From assembly GCF_003815775.1 (NCBI RefSeq), contig NZ_CP033926.1:4526001-4590000 (forward strand): a DNA stretch of 64,000 nt, written 5' to 3'. Positions 54,813 to 63,633 of the stretch are shown piece after piece; within the stretch, counting starts at the first letter, position 1; each line of letters starts with the position of its first letter. This DNA is from Chryseobacterium joostei (GTDB lineage Bacteria; Bacteroidota; Bacteroidia; Flavobacteriales; Weeksellaceae). Position numbers and translations under genes: made by a program. The notes below the pieces were generated by a model. The model was not told the origin of the DNA. It saw only the letters and a list, made by a program, of their open reading frames with translations, and made no database searches.

Positions 54813-55460
54813 ATGAAAATTTATATTGTAAGTGGTCTTGGAGCAGACTTTAAGGTGCTTGAAAGAATAGAGTTTCCCAAGAACTATGAATTGGTTTTTA
54901 TAGATTGGCTCATTCCTGAAAAAGATGAAGCTTTTCATACTTATGTAGAAAGGATGGCAGAGAAAGTTGATACTTCAGAACCATTTTGCCTGTTGGGATA
55001 TTCTTTTGGAGGGATTATGGTGCAGGAAATCAATCAGCTGAAGCCTGCTGAGAAAGTAGTTATCTTGGGAAGTATCAAATCAGATAAAGAAAAATCCAAA
55101 TTTATCAAGACCGGTGAAGTAACGAAGATTCCCAGAATGCTTCCTGTAGGATTATTTAATACCAAAGCAGCCAGTGTATACGCCTTGGTAAGAAAACTTT
55201 TTGATCCTAAAAATCCAAAAATTCTACAATATTTCAAAGTTAGAGATCCTTATTATTTAAAATGGTCTGTGGAGAAAGTTTCCGAGTGGAAATTTGAGGA
55301 GAATCCAAAGGTGATCCAAATATTGGGAGATAAAGATATTGTTTTTCCGATTCGTTACTCAAAACCAGACTATGTAATTAAGGGCGGAACCCATTTATTT
55401 CCTGCCACCAAATCCAAGGAAGTATCCAAAATACTTAATGAAATATTTCAGGGGAAATAG
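54813..55460 (+). CDS. Alpha/beta hydrolase
   Basis: The 215-residue protein is a small alpha/beta hydrolase: the first strand KIYIVSGLGAD, the nucleophile elbow LLGYSFGGIMVQE (Ser in GYSFGG), a late Asp (ILGDKDIVFPI) and His (KGGTHLFP) complete a triad. It is a cytoplasmic esterase or lipase-like enzyme of unknown substrate. Single gene. Confidence 0.87.
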   Translation: MKIYIVSGLGADFKVLERIEFPKNYELVFIDWLIPEKDEAFHTYVERMAEKVDTSEPFCLLGYSFGGIMVQEINQLKPAEKVVILGSIKSDKEKSKFIKTGEVTKIPRMLPVGLFNTKAASVYALVRKLFDPKNPKILQYFKVRDPYYLKWSVEKVSEWKFEENPKVIQILGDKDIVFPIRYSKPDYVIKGGTHLFPATKSKEVSKILNEIFQGK

Positions 55461-55562
55461 GGAATATTATTTTCTGAATAGTTTTTTATGGGGTTGATTT
55501 GTTAAAAATGTATTTTTATAAGGTTTTATGTTTAAATTTGATAGGGTTAAATATGAAATTTT

Positions 55563-56906
55563 ATGAAAATAGGATTAAAATGGATCGTTTCGTTCTCCAT
55601 TATTGCCCTTGTGGCAGTCGGTGGTTTATTCTGGAGTCCATCTTCAGATATTACCAGTTCTGGCGAGTTCCTAAGTGAAGATAAGATTGTGGGTGCAGAC
55701 GTAGCCTGGATTCTTGCTGCGGCAGGTCTTGTTTTGCTGATGACTCCGGGGCTTTCCTTTTTCTATGGAGGAATGGTGGGTAAGAAAAATGTAATTTCCA
55801 CCATGCTGCAGAGTTTTATTGCCTTGGGAGTTATCTCTATTTTATGGGTGGTGGTAGGATTTTCGTTATCTTTTGGAGAATCTTTAGGTCCCAATATCAA
55901 TGGAAAGCATTACGGGATCATTGGAAATCCATTGAGCTATCCATTCTTTAGCGGAGTAGGAGTTTTCCCTCACAAAATGATGGCTTCTACTATTCCTTTC
56001 ATACTTTTTGCTCTGTTTCAGATGAAGTTTGCGGTGATTACTCCTGCAATTATTACAGGTTCTTTTGCGGAAAGAGTTCGCTTTATTTCCTATCTTTTAT
56101 TTATAGTCCTTTTCTCTCTTTTCATTTATACACCGCTTTGCCATATGGTGTGGCATCCTGATGGTCTTTTGAACAAATATTTTGGAGTGAAAGACTTTGC
56201 AGGAGGAACCGTAGTCCATATGAGTGCCGGTTTTGCTGCTCTTGCGGGAGCTTTGGTGGTAGGAAACAGAAAAATTCCCCATCATGAACCGTCTAATATT
56301 CCTTACGTGCTTTTGGGTACAGGGATGCTGTGGTTTGGTTGGTTCGGGTTTAATGCCGGATCAGCATTAAGTGCTTCTGCATCTGCAGCCACAGCCTTTG
56401 GAACAACTACGATAGCCTCTGCTTCAGCAATGATAACCTGGATATTTTTTGATAGAATCAACAGAAGAAGTGTTTCCGCATTAGGTGCCTGTATTGGTGC
56501 CGTTGTAGGATTGGTGGCCATTACGCCCGGATGTGGATTTGTCAGTATTCAGGAGAGTCTTTTTATAGGCTTTATTTCGGCCATTGTTTCTAATGTCATG
56601 GTCAACTGGAAAGCTTTAAAGAAGATTGATGATACTCTGGATGTTTTTGCCTGTCATGGAGTGGGGGGAATTATGGGAATGATCCTGACTGCTATTTTTG
56701 CCCACGGCGAAAATGCAAGCCTGCTTCATGGTGGTGTTGAGGTCTTTCTTCATCATATGACTGCTCTGGTTCTGGTTTCTATTTTTACCTTTTTTGGATC
56801 CCTGCTTTTATATAAAATTACAGATTCTATTATTACATTAAGGGTTTCCGAAGAATCTGAAAATAGAGGTCTTGATCTTTCTCAGCATGAAGAGAGTCTC
56901 CAATGA
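55563..56906 (+). CDS. amt: Ammonium transporter
   Basis: The 447-residue protein has eleven or so membrane helices and Amt/Mep/Rh landmarks: LLMTPGLSFFYGGMVGKKN, FAVITPAIITGSFAERVRF, DFAGGTVVHMSAGFAALAGA (pore His), WFGWFGFNAGSALSA and CHGVGGIMGMILTAIF (second pore His). It conducts NH4+/NH3 into the cell. No PII gene (glnB/K) is next to it. The serine ammonia-lyase gene that follows releases ammonia, but has its own promoter. Confidence 0.96.
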   Translation: MKIGLKWIVSFSIIALVAVGGLFWSPSSDITSSGEFLSEDKIVGADVAWILAAAGLVLLMTPGLSFFYGGMVGKKNVISTMLQSFIALGVISILWVVVGFSLSFGESLGPNINGKHYGIIGNPLSYPFFSGVGVFPHKMMASTIPFILFALFQMKFAVITPAIITGSFAERVRFISYLLFIVLFSLFIYTPLCHMVWHPDGLLNKYFGVKDFAGGTVVHMSAGFAALAGALVVGNRKIPHHEPSNIPYVLLGTGMLWFGWFGFNAGSALSASASAATAFGTTTIASASAMITWIFFDRINRRSVSALGACIGAVVGLVAITPGCGFVSIQESLFIGFISAIVSNVMVNWKALKKIDDTLDVFACHGVGGIMGMILTAIFAHGENASLLHGGVEVFLHHMTALVLVSIFTFFGSLLLYKITDSIITLRVSEESENRGLDLSQHEESLQ

Positions 56907-56971
56907 CTTTTTTCATTCTTAAATTATCATTAATCCCTGCTGAAACCTGATTTTTATTAAGATTTATCATG

Positions 56972-56979
56972 TATCTTTG
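56972..56979 (+). promoter_or_regulatory. -7 box of sdaA
   Basis: TATCTTTG, a perfect TAnnTTTG. The transcript would start near 56986, after the upstream ATG at 56969, which supports the start at 57005. Confidence 0.65.
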
Positions 56980-57004
56980 CTTTGAGGAAAATGAAGAATC
57001 ATTT

Positions 57005-58423
57005 ATGGAATCAATATCGGTTTTTGAGATTATTAAAGTAGGAATAGGGCCGTCCAGTTCGCACACGATGGGACCATGGAATGCAGCATCTGCGTTCATC
57101 AGAATTATAAAAAGAGAAAGATCAATAGCTGAAGTTAAAGAAGTTTTTCTTGAGTTTTTTGGCTCACTCGCAAAAACGGGAATTGGGCACGGAACCGATA
57201 TTGCGGGAATGCTCGGTTTAAATGGAGAAGATTTCAAAACCATCAATACTTCAAAAATTGATGAGAAAATAGCATACATAAAAGATACACAGACTATTAA
57301 TCTGGGTGGTGAAAAAGAAATTCCATTTATCTATGGACATCACTTGATTTTAAATATGAAAAAATCCCTTGATTTTCACCCTAATGGAATGATCTTTAAG
57401 GCCATTTTTGAAGATGGAACTGAACTTGTTCAGGATTTTTATTCTGTAGGGGGAGGATTTATTGCAAGTCAGGAAAAAAACTCTATAGAAAAACAATGTG
57501 TACGTACACTATATCCTTGTCATAAGGCTTCTGATATCGCAAAATATTGCCAGAAATTAGGCTTTGATAAAATTTCAGATTTAATTTTAATTAATGAAGA
57601 AAGCTGGAGAACTCAGGAAGAAACAAGAGAAGAAGCACTTTATATTTGGCAGCAAATCAAAGAATGTATTTATAAAGGAGTTAATAAGGAAGGAATCCTT
57701 CCAGGCGGTTTAAATGTTTCCAGAAGAGCGGTGGGAATCAACAGAAAGTTATTAGGCGACAAAATCTATAAAAATAAAGATGAATGGTTTCAGCAGGTTG
57801 TTGATGCCGAAGAAAACTTTACCAATATCAATAAATGGATTGCCTGTTTTGCATTGGCAGTAAATGAAGAAAATGCAAGCTTCGGAAGAATCATTACGGC
57901 TCCTACCAATGGTGCAAGTGGTGTAATTCCGGCAGTTTTAATGTATTCACAAGCTTTTACAGAATCTATAAGTGATGAAGATATTGTTCGTTTTCTACTG
58001 GTAGCGGGAGAAATCGGAACTTTATTTAAGAAAAATGCTACAATCTCTGCAGCAATGGGAGGTTGCCAGGCAGAAATCGGAGTTTCATCAGCAATGGCCG
58101 CAGCCGGACTTACCGAAATTTTGGGTGGAAGCGTTGGACAGGTATTAATGGCCGCCGAAATTGCCATGGAACATCACCTTGGATTAACCTGCGACCCAAT
58201 CAAGGGACTTGTGCAGATTCCATGTATTGAAAGAAATACAATGGGAGCAATGAAAGCCATTACCGCTGCTAATATCGCATTGGAAAGTGACCCTACCAAG
58301 GCAAAAGTAACACTGGATGAAGTTATCCAAACAATGTGGGAAACCGCTTTGTCTATGAGTGACCGTTTCAAGGAAACCTCTGAGGGAGGATTGGCTATTG
58401 CAGTAAATGTCCCTGAATGTTAA
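57005..58423 (+). CDS. sdaA: L-serine ammonia-lyase, iron-sulfur type
   Basis: The enzyme turns L-serine into pyruvate and ammonia with a 4Fe-4S cluster. Starting at 57005 (MESISVFEIIKVGIGPSSSH) gives 472 residues with both alpha and beta parts fused. Landmarks are GIGPSSSHTMGPW, PGGLNVSRRA, TAPTNGASGVIPAV, and the cluster cysteines in MGGCQAEIG, LTCDPI and QIPCIERN. Length matches the single-chain form. Confidence 0.95.
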   Translation: MESISVFEIIKVGIGPSSSHTMGPWNAASAFIRIIKRERSIAEVKEVFLEFFGSLAKTGIGHGTDIAGMLGLNGEDFKTINTSKIDEKIAYIKDTQTINLGGEKEIPFIYGHHLILNMKKSLDFHPNGMIFKAIFEDGTELVQDFYSVGGGFIASQEKNSIEKQCVRTLYPCHKASDIAKYCQKLGFDKISDLILINEESWRTQEETREEALYIWQQIKECIYKGVNKEGILPGGLNVSRRAVGINRKLLGDKIYKNKDEWFQQVVDAEENFTNINKWIACFALAVNEENASFGRIITAPTNGASGVIPAVLMYSQAFTESISDEDIVRFLLVAGEIGTLFKKNATISAAMGGCQAEIGVSSAMAAAGLTEILGGSVGQVLMAAEIAMEHHLGLTCDPIKGLVQIPCIERNTMGAMKAITAANIALESDPTKAKVTLDEVIQTMWETALSMSDRFKETSEGGLAIAVNVPEC

Positions 58424-58445
58424 TAAAATATTATTTTAAAATACA

Positions 58446-58478
58446 AAAATCCTTAGATTATACGTCTAAGGATTTTTT
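58446..58478 (+). terminator. Terminator after sdaA
   Basis: AAAATCCTTAGA-TTATACG-TCTAAGGATTTTTT hairpin with T run. Confidence 0.9.
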
Positions 58479-58491
58479 ATTGTGCTTTAAA

Positions 58492-58540
58492 ACCACCCCG
58501 TCAAATCTTTGATTTGCCACCCCTCCAAAGGAGGAGAATT
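58492..58540. repeat. Dispersed-repeat-like element
   Basis: CCACCCCGTCAAATCTTTGA, then GATTTGCC and CCCCTCCAAAGGAGGAG contain two short inverted repeats (CAAATC/GATTTG and CCTCC/GGAGG). Words of this kind are scattered between genes in flavobacterial genomes; only one copy is in this window. Confidence 0.4.
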
Positions 58541-58554
58541 AGAATGTATTTTAT

Positions 58555-60192
58555 TTACTTTTTCCTGAATAGGTAAGTTTTTCCACCCTGTGTAAGTTTA
58601 AGCTGATTACTTTCAGGAATAAACAATAGTTTTAAACCTGCTTTGTCAAAGGTAAACTGATCCTTTGCTACCGAAGTCAGAGGGAATTCAGGCTGGTTGG
58701 TGCCTTGAGCATACAATGTTCCATTTTTAGCAGTTACCTTTAATCCCAAATCGATATCCTTTGAAGTATAATCTCCGACATATTTTTCCAGATCAGCTGC
58801 CGGAAGTTTAGGACTATCCAATACAGGATATTGATAATCCCTGTCATAGATTAAATTCAAAAGAGCAACATAGAAACTGTTATGTGGAAATTCCTGACCA
58901 TTGATGGTAACGGCATAAGATAATTGATCATTCGGCTCGAAAGCTACTGTAGAATGGCTTCCTGCCGTATCTCCTCCATGTCCATATAAAGTAATGTTGT
59001 AAAACGGCATTTTCATGATTCCTAAGCCGAAAAGTTTCTCGTTTTTGTTGGAAATCATCATGTCAAGGGTTTCTTTTTGTATAAACTGACCATTGAATAA
59101 AGCATTGATAAAGATGTTCAGGTCTTCAGGAGTGGAGGTGATATCTCCTAATCCAATACAGTTATGAAAATCGAAATCTTTAACTTCAATCCAGTTTTTA
59201 TCTTTAAGTTCATAAGACTTAAAAATATTCTTTGGATTGTCAAGAACAGAAAAAGTGTGGGGCATTTTGACTTTTTCAAGAATGTTTTCCTTTAAAATCT
59301 CATTATAAGGTTTATTGTATATTTTTTCCAGAATTCTACTCAAAAGAAAGTAAGCTGAATTGGAATAGCTCATTTTTTCTCCGGGTTTAAAGGTCACACC
59401 ATCTTTTTTAATAACTTTAATAATTGCCTGATCACCTACCTGTTTTCCAAAAAGCCAATTATTTTCAATAGATTTTCCTACATAATCTCCCAATCCGCTG
59501 GTATGGTTGAGCATAGTTTGAATGGTAATGATTTTAGCATTAGGAATTTCAGGATAAAATTTTGAAAGTGGATCGCTTAGTTTTAATTTCCCTTTCTCTA
59601 CAAGCTGAAGAAGCATTACGGCTGTGATAAGCTTGCTAATGGAACCTATCTGATAAGCTGTATTTTTATCATAGGTAACATCAGATAAAAGCTGTTGTCC
59701 AAAATCTTTTTGATAGACTTGTGATCCGTTTCTGAAGATGGAAACACTTCCAATCACTTGGTTGTTTTGAACCATATAATTTAAAAAGTCGTCAATCTTT
59801 TGTGTATTGATAGGCTTTCCATTAAGGTAAGAAACGTCAGAATTTTCAGGTTTTTTATCCCTGTAAAGGTTTAAAGCCATGGTTTTTCCATGCTGTAAAA
59901 GGTTTCCTTCAAAATGGTCTGTTTTATAGCTTCCTTTGTAGGTAGCATTAATCTTCTCTATTTCAAAAGTGAGTTCATTATTGTTGAAGTCAATTTTATC
60001 TACAGGAATTTCTTTAGGGCTTTGTTTTGGACTGATGATTGAAGAAGTATAGCCTTTTGACTCTTTTGAAATTTTAAGGACAACCGGAAGTTTCATGGAT
60101 TGAGTGTCTACTTCTCCGTTCCAGATTCCTTCAATTTGGGCGTGACAAAGGTGTGCCAGGAATACCAGCACTAGTAATAATTTGATTTTCAT
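58555..60192 (-). CDS. Serine hydrolase, beta-lactamase/penicillin-binding-like
   Basis: The 545-residue exported protein (signal peptide ending LAHLCHAQ) has an N-terminal beta-rich domain (20-120), then a class C-type serine hydrolase domain: GSISKLITAVMLLQL (SxxK), MSYSNSAYFLLSRIL (YxN) and YGHGGDTAGSHS (HxG in place of KTG). A C-terminal beta-barrel part (DLEKYVGDYTSKDIDLGL) is like those after many esterase-type members. It may be a peptidase or esterase; antibiotic resistance is not implied. Last gene of a leftward three-gene run. Confidence 0.9.
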   Translation of the reverse strand: MKIKLLLVLVFLAHLCHAQIEGIWNGEVDTQSMKLPVVLKISKESKGYTSSIISPKQSPKEIPVDKIDFNNNELTFEIEKINATYKGSYKTDHFEGNLLQHGKTMALNLYRDKKPENSDVSYLNGKPINTQKIDDFLNYMVQNNQVIGSVSIFRNGSQVYQKDFGQQLLSDVTYDKNTAYQIGSISKLITAVMLLQLVEKGKLKLSDPLSKFYPEIPNAKIITIQTMLNHTSGLGDYVGKSIENNWLFGKQVGDQAIIKVIKKDGVTFKPGEKMSYSNSAYFLLSRILEKIYNKPYNEILKENILEKVKMPHTFSVLDNPKNIFKSYELKDKNWIEVKDFDFHNCIGLGDITSTPEDLNIFINALFNGQFIQKETLDMMISNKNEKLFGLGIMKMPFYNITLYGHGGDTAGSHSTVAFEPNDQLSYAVTINGQEFPHNSFYVALLNLIYDRDYQYPVLDSPKLPAADLEKYVGDYTSKDIDLGLKVTAKNGTLYAQGTNQPEFPLTSVAKDQFTFDKAGLKLLFIPESNQLKLTQGGKTYLFRKK

Positions 60193-60197
60193 AGTAT

Positions 60198-60779
60198 TTA
60201 AATAATTTTAGTTATCGTAATCTGGCAGATCAAGGTACTGATTAATGATACGGCACAAAAAAGTACAATATGCTGCCATTTTTTAATATTGGTTGCCGTT
60301 TTGAATCCGTTGTAATAAAGGGTAAAACTATATAGGAGTATGATAAGGGCAATAATAGTGGTGGAAATTGAGATCAGAAAATCCAGAAAGGGAAACGCAC
60401 CGGAAGTATTCGACTGATATTGGGCAATGTTTTTACCTGCTGTCCGGATATAGGGTATCTTTTTAGATACCTGTAAGATGATCAAAAAGAGCTGGGATAT
60501 TAAAACGGTATTTACGATATCAATGAATCTTGTCTTTTTGTTGAGGTATTTTCCTAAGATAAAAAGAACAATAATGGCGAATGAGAAGCTTAATAAAGTA
60601 GATAACGCTATCGTTTTGAGTGAGGAGTTTTCTAAATAGTTGATTCTGTATATACTAGTAAAGCTAGAATCTGTCCAATATCCTATTCCAATAGAAATAA
60701 TTACAGTAAGAATTCCGATAAGGAGGAGTAATCTCTCATCAAACTTTTCAAACGGGTTAAAGATGGATTTCCAGTTCAT
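60198..60779 (-). CDS. Five- or six-helix membrane protein, Yip1-like
   Basis: The 193-residue protein begins MNWKSIFNPFEKFDERLLLL and has five to six hydrophobic helices, the layout of bacterial Yip1-type membrane proteins of unknown function. It starts 10 bases after the DUF2089 gene and ends five bases before the hydrolase, so all three are one operon. Confidence 0.75.
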   Translation of the reverse strand: MNWKSIFNPFEKFDERLLLLIGILTVIISIGIGYWTDSSFTSIYRINYLENSSLKTIALSTLLSFSFAIIVLFILGKYLNKKTRFIDIVNTVLISQLFLIILQVSKKIPYIRTAGKNIAQYQSNTSGAFPFLDFLISISTTIIALIILLYSFTLYYNGFKTATNIKKWQHIVLFCAVSLISTLICQITITKII

Positions 60780-60789
60780 ATGAGTGAGT

Positions 60790-61062
60790 TTACAGGTTAG
60801 TTTTCAATTGTTCGACCTTGGTGATCAGGTCATCCATTTTATTTCTCATGGTCGGGTAGGAGAGGCCGGCCTGTTTGGCCATTTCCTTGATGCTTCCACT
60901 GGATAGAAAAAAATTAAGAACAAAGTCCTGCTCCTCACGATTCAGCTTCAGGAGAACCGGCAGTTCATAATCACCGCTTACTTCTGTTTTGCAGCTTGGG
61001 CATTTCATCTGGCTTACGTTTAAGGTATGGTCACAACTTGGGCAGACTATGGGTAACTTCAT
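60790..61062 (-). CDS. DUF2089-family zinc-ribbon/HTH protein
   Basis: The 90-residue protein has a zinc ribbon (VCPSCDHTLNVSQMKCPSC) and a helix-turn-helix part (FFLSSGSIKEMAKQAGLSYP, TMRNKMDDLI), matching DUF2089. Proteins of this group probably bind DNA and regulate the genes after them. It is the first gene of the operon with the membrane protein and serine hydrolase. Confidence 0.88.
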   Translation of the reverse strand: MKLPIVCPSCDHTLNVSQMKCPSCKTEVSGDYELPVLLKLNREEQDFVLNFFLSSGSIKEMAKQAGLSYPTMRNKMDDLITKVEQLKTNL

Positions 61063-61210
61063 GGATTATATTTTTTACGAAAGTAATACTTTTTTTAATA
61101 AAGTTAAAATATTTTTTAATTTTATTAAAATTTATTTTCTTTAAACGAATTGAATACTGCTTTGTTCCTAGAAAAAATGAAAGAATATTTGTTTTTTCTA
61201 TAAAAACGAA

Positions 61211-61218
61211 TATTTTTG
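61211..61218 (+). promoter_or_regulatory. -7 box of the gene at 61235
   Basis: TATTTTTG fits TAnnTTTG, 16 bases before the start codon. Confidence 0.55.
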
Positions 61219-61234
61219 CCAGAAACTAAATAAC

Positions 61235-61903
61235 ATGAGAAAAGTTCTAACAGTGCTATTTGCTGTGGCTTCATTGGCATTGTACTCACAGATCAGCATT
61301 CCTGAATCTTCAACAAAAGGAATCATTATTACCCAGGATAATCAGAAAATATCCTACAAGAATCTAATTTACAGTAAAGGAAAAGTTACTTACACTAATA
61401 TTCAGAATGGAGCTGAAGAATTTCTTTATGATAATTCTGTAAAGGGAATTCAGGAAGATGGGAAAAGTGGAGTTGGGCTTATACCAGAAGAAAATTCTGG
61501 ACAAACAACTAAGAGTACGGAAATACCTAAACTGACCTCTAAAAGAGACATCAAAGATTATTTGCTTCAACAGAAAGATCCACTATACATGAAAGGACGA
61601 ACGATAAATAATATTGGGACCGTTTTGGTTATAGGAGGTGCAGCTTCTTTTGTTATTGGAGGACTTTCGAATCTTTCTAAGGCTGACAGTAATGGAGTGA
61701 AAAATGGAGAAGCAAAAGGTTCTTCCGTCCCTCTTATCATTGGTCTTATAGGTGCTGGAGCCGGGGTGGTACTCAAGTTGATGGGACATTCACAGATGAA
61801 AGATGCTATGGATCATTACAGGACTGCAGGCGTGAGAAAGTTTAATCCGGATTATTATGTGCTTAATGATAGAAATGGAGTAGGATTGATGATGAAATTT
61901 TAA
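61235..61903 (+). CDS. Exported protein with two C-terminal hydrophobic segments
   Basis: The 222-residue protein has a signal peptide (MRKVLTVLFAVASLALYSQ), a strand-rich first part and two Gly-rich hydrophobic segments (IGTVLVIGGAASFVIGGLSN and PLIIGLIGAGAGVVLKLMG) that may sit in a membrane. No family recognised. Single gene closed by a strong terminator. Confidence 0.75.
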   Translation: MRKVLTVLFAVASLALYSQISIPESSTKGIIITQDNQKISYKNLIYSKGKVTYTNIQNGAEEFLYDNSVKGIQEDGKSGVGLIPEENSGQTTKSTEIPKLTSKRDIKDYLLQQKDPLYMKGRTINNIGTVLVIGGAASFVIGGLSNLSKADSNGVKNGEAKGSSVPLIIGLIGAGAGVVLKLMGHSQMKDAMDHYRTAGVRKFNPDYYVLNDRNGVGLMMKF

Positions 61904-61930
61904 GCTTATTCAATACTGTTATCTAAGCAT

Positions 61931-61980
61931 AAAAGCCACAGAAGTTTACTCTTAAAAAAAACTTCTGTGGCTTTTGTTTT
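61931..61980. terminator. Bidirectional terminator between 61903 and tyrA
   Basis: A 17-bp stem (AAAAGCCACAGAAGTTT with AAACTTCTGTGGCTTTT), with T on both exits. Confidence 0.92.
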
Positions 61981-61996
61981 TGAAAATATATTATTT

Positions 61997-62839
61997 CTAT
62001 CTTAATATTCCTCTAATTCTATTCGCATTAGTAATAAGCTCTTCAAGGTATTCGTAGTTTTCTTTTTCCAGAGCAGCCTTGAATTTTCTGAGCTGAGTGA
62101 TATGCTCATTCAAAACATCCAGTACGTTTTCCTTGTTTTGTTTAAAGATGGGAACCCACATTTCAGGATGAGATTTTGCAAGACGTACGGTACTTGAGAA
62201 ACCTGAACTGGCAAGCTGAAAGATGGTTTCTTCCTCACGTTCCTTTTCCAGTACAGTATTGGCTAGTGCATAGGAGGTAATGTGAGAAATATGGGAAATA
62301 TAAGCGGTATGGATATCATGATCTTCTGCATTCATGTAAATCATGTGCATATCAAGGGCATTAACTACTGTTTCCACTACATTCAGTGCATCTTCAGCAG
62401 ATTCTTCCTTGTTGCAGATCACTCCGGCTTTTCCTGAGAAACTTTCAGCAATAGCAGATTTTGGACCACTGTTTTCAGTACCCCACATCGGGTGAAAGGC
62501 TACATATCTGGAACGTTTCGGGTGGTTTTTAACGGCACCAACGATCCCAGCCTTGGTAGAACCGGCATCCATCACAGTCTGATGATCAGATATAAGATCC
62601 AGAATACTTGGCAATAATTTTCTCGCAGAATCTACCGGAATGGCAAGAATAATAAGGTCAGAATCTTTAATTCCTTTTTCCAGATCTGCTTCGGCATCAA
62701 TTATTTTCAAGTTTAATGCTTCGCTGATATGCTCTTTGTTGTTATCAATTCCGTAGATGAAGCTGGCTATGTTTTTTTCTCTTAATTTTAAGGCCATTGA
62801 CCCACCGATCAATCCTACTCCTATAATACTTATTTTCAT
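61997..62839 (-). CDS. tyrA: Prephenate dehydrogenase
   Basis: TyrA oxidises prephenate to 4-hydroxyphenylpyruvate in tyrosine synthesis. The 280-residue protein has the NAD site ISIIGVGLIGGSMALKLRE, DAGSTKAGIV, the substrate motif VAFHPMWGTENSGPKSA and a helical C-terminal half. No chorismate mutase or ACT domain is fused, so feedback by tyrosine may be weak. Control probably comes from the leader, which has a Tyr-coding peptide and a terminator directly before the start codon. Confidence 0.93.
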   Translation of the reverse strand: MKISIIGVGLIGGSMALKLREKNIASFIYGIDNNKEHISEALNLKIIDAEADLEKGIKDSDLIILAIPVDSARKLLPSILDLISDHQTVMDAGSTKAGIVGAVKNHPKRSRYVAFHPMWGTENSGPKSAIAESFSGKAGVICNKEESAEDALNVVETVVNALDMHMIYMNAEDHDIHTAYISHISHITSYALANTVLEKEREEETIFQLASSGFSSTVRLAKSHPEMWVPIFKQNKENVLDVLNEHITQLRKFKAALEKENYEYLEELITNANRIRGILR

Positions 62840-62862
62840 CTTTTAAATTTTTTTAAAATAAA

Positions 62863-62888
62863 AAAACCTCGTCCTAGGACGAGGTTTT
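62863..62888 (-). terminator. Attenuator terminator before tyrA
   Basis: A perfect 26-bp palindrome (AAAACCTCGTCCTAGGACGA and the mirror bases) is followed on the minus strand by seven T and lies 23 bases upstream of the tyrA start. A terminator placed before a gene rather than after it is the mark of attenuation. Confidence 0.8.
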
Positions 62889-62909
62889 AAGTTATGTTCA
62901 TAAGAATCC

Positions 62910-62966
62910 CTATCCCAGATCTGAGGTAAAAATTCTATAATAATATGTTCCGTTGTTGAAATTCAC
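62910..62966 (-). CDS. tyrA leader peptide
   Basis: From GTG at 62966 (an in-frame stop lies three codons before) the 18 codons read MNFNNGTYYYRIFTSDLG. Three Tyr codons in a row plus two Phe codons are what an attenuator sensing aromatic-amino-acid supply needs. The stop lies 22 bases before the terminator hairpin. Low Tyr-tRNA would stall the ribosome on the Tyr codons and could favour read-through into tyrA. Confidence 0.65.
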   Translation of the reverse strand: MNFNNGTYYYRIFTSDLG

Positions 62967-63106
62967 AATGCGAAGTTATAAAATATTTTTTAAAGTTGAT
63001 CACTTTTTATGATTTCTTCCTGACAAGAATTGGGCTATTGTACTGCCAGTCCTTGTTGTGAACGATACTGCTTTTGATATAATATTTTTTATAGAGTTGA
63101 ATGCAT

Positions 63107-63586
63107 CTAATCAGCGCTGTGAATGATTGTTCTTTTTACATTTTCACCTTTCTGCTCCAATTCTAGGGTAGTAACACCGCCGGCAAATGAAAATTCAATT
63201 TCAATTTTATTAGAGGATACCTTGTAGCTGATTATGTCCAAACCATCCTGATTAATTTCTTTTTCAATATTTTGCTTGGGTAATTCTGCTAGAAGAAGCT
63301 CTGATTTTTCCACTTCTTTCTCCTTGATGGTTTTTTGATAAACCTCTTCCATTGTACTTTTCGGGAAGATGCATTCCTCTTCACTTCCGTATTCCAATGT
63401 TTTTTCTGTACATTCTTTCAGGGTAGGAATTTCTTTACTTTCCGGAGCTGTATTTTCTACGATGGGAGCTTTTACAACAGGGCTGTCTTTTTTAGGAGTT
63501 TCGGTTTCATGGGTTGCCTGTTTTGTATCGTTTTTACATCCTGTTATCATTAACAGGGCAATAGCGATGAAGCTTATTTTTTTCAT
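63107..63586 (-). CDS. Lipoprotein of unknown function
   Basis: The 159-residue product has a lipoprotein signal (MKKISFIAIALLMITGC, Cys17), a Pro/Glu/Lys-rich linker (residues 20-55) and a small folded part with two Cys (LKECTEKTLEYGSEEECIFP) and strands near the end (GLDIISYKVSSNKIEIEFSF). No family recognised. It follows the next gene by 47 bases on the same strand. Confidence 0.8.
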   Translation of the reverse strand: MKKISFIAIALLMITGCKNDTKQATHETETPKKDSPVVKAPIVENTAPESKEIPTLKECTEKTLEYGSEEECIFPKSTMEEVYQKTIKEKEVEKSELLLAELPKQNIEKEINQDGLDIISYKVSSNKIEIEFSFAGGVTTLELEQKGENVKRTIIHSAD

Positions 63587-63633
63587 TAATAGTGGGTTAA
63601 AATTATTTCTATATTTAAATAATGAGTGTTAAT

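Noticed and set aside
56969..57004. N-terminal extension of SdaA
   Set aside because: It covers the promoter -7 box; the family starts at MESISVFEI.
58555..60192. Beta-lactamase resistance gene
   Set aside because: HxG replaces KTG and extra domains fit esterase or peptidase-type relatives better.
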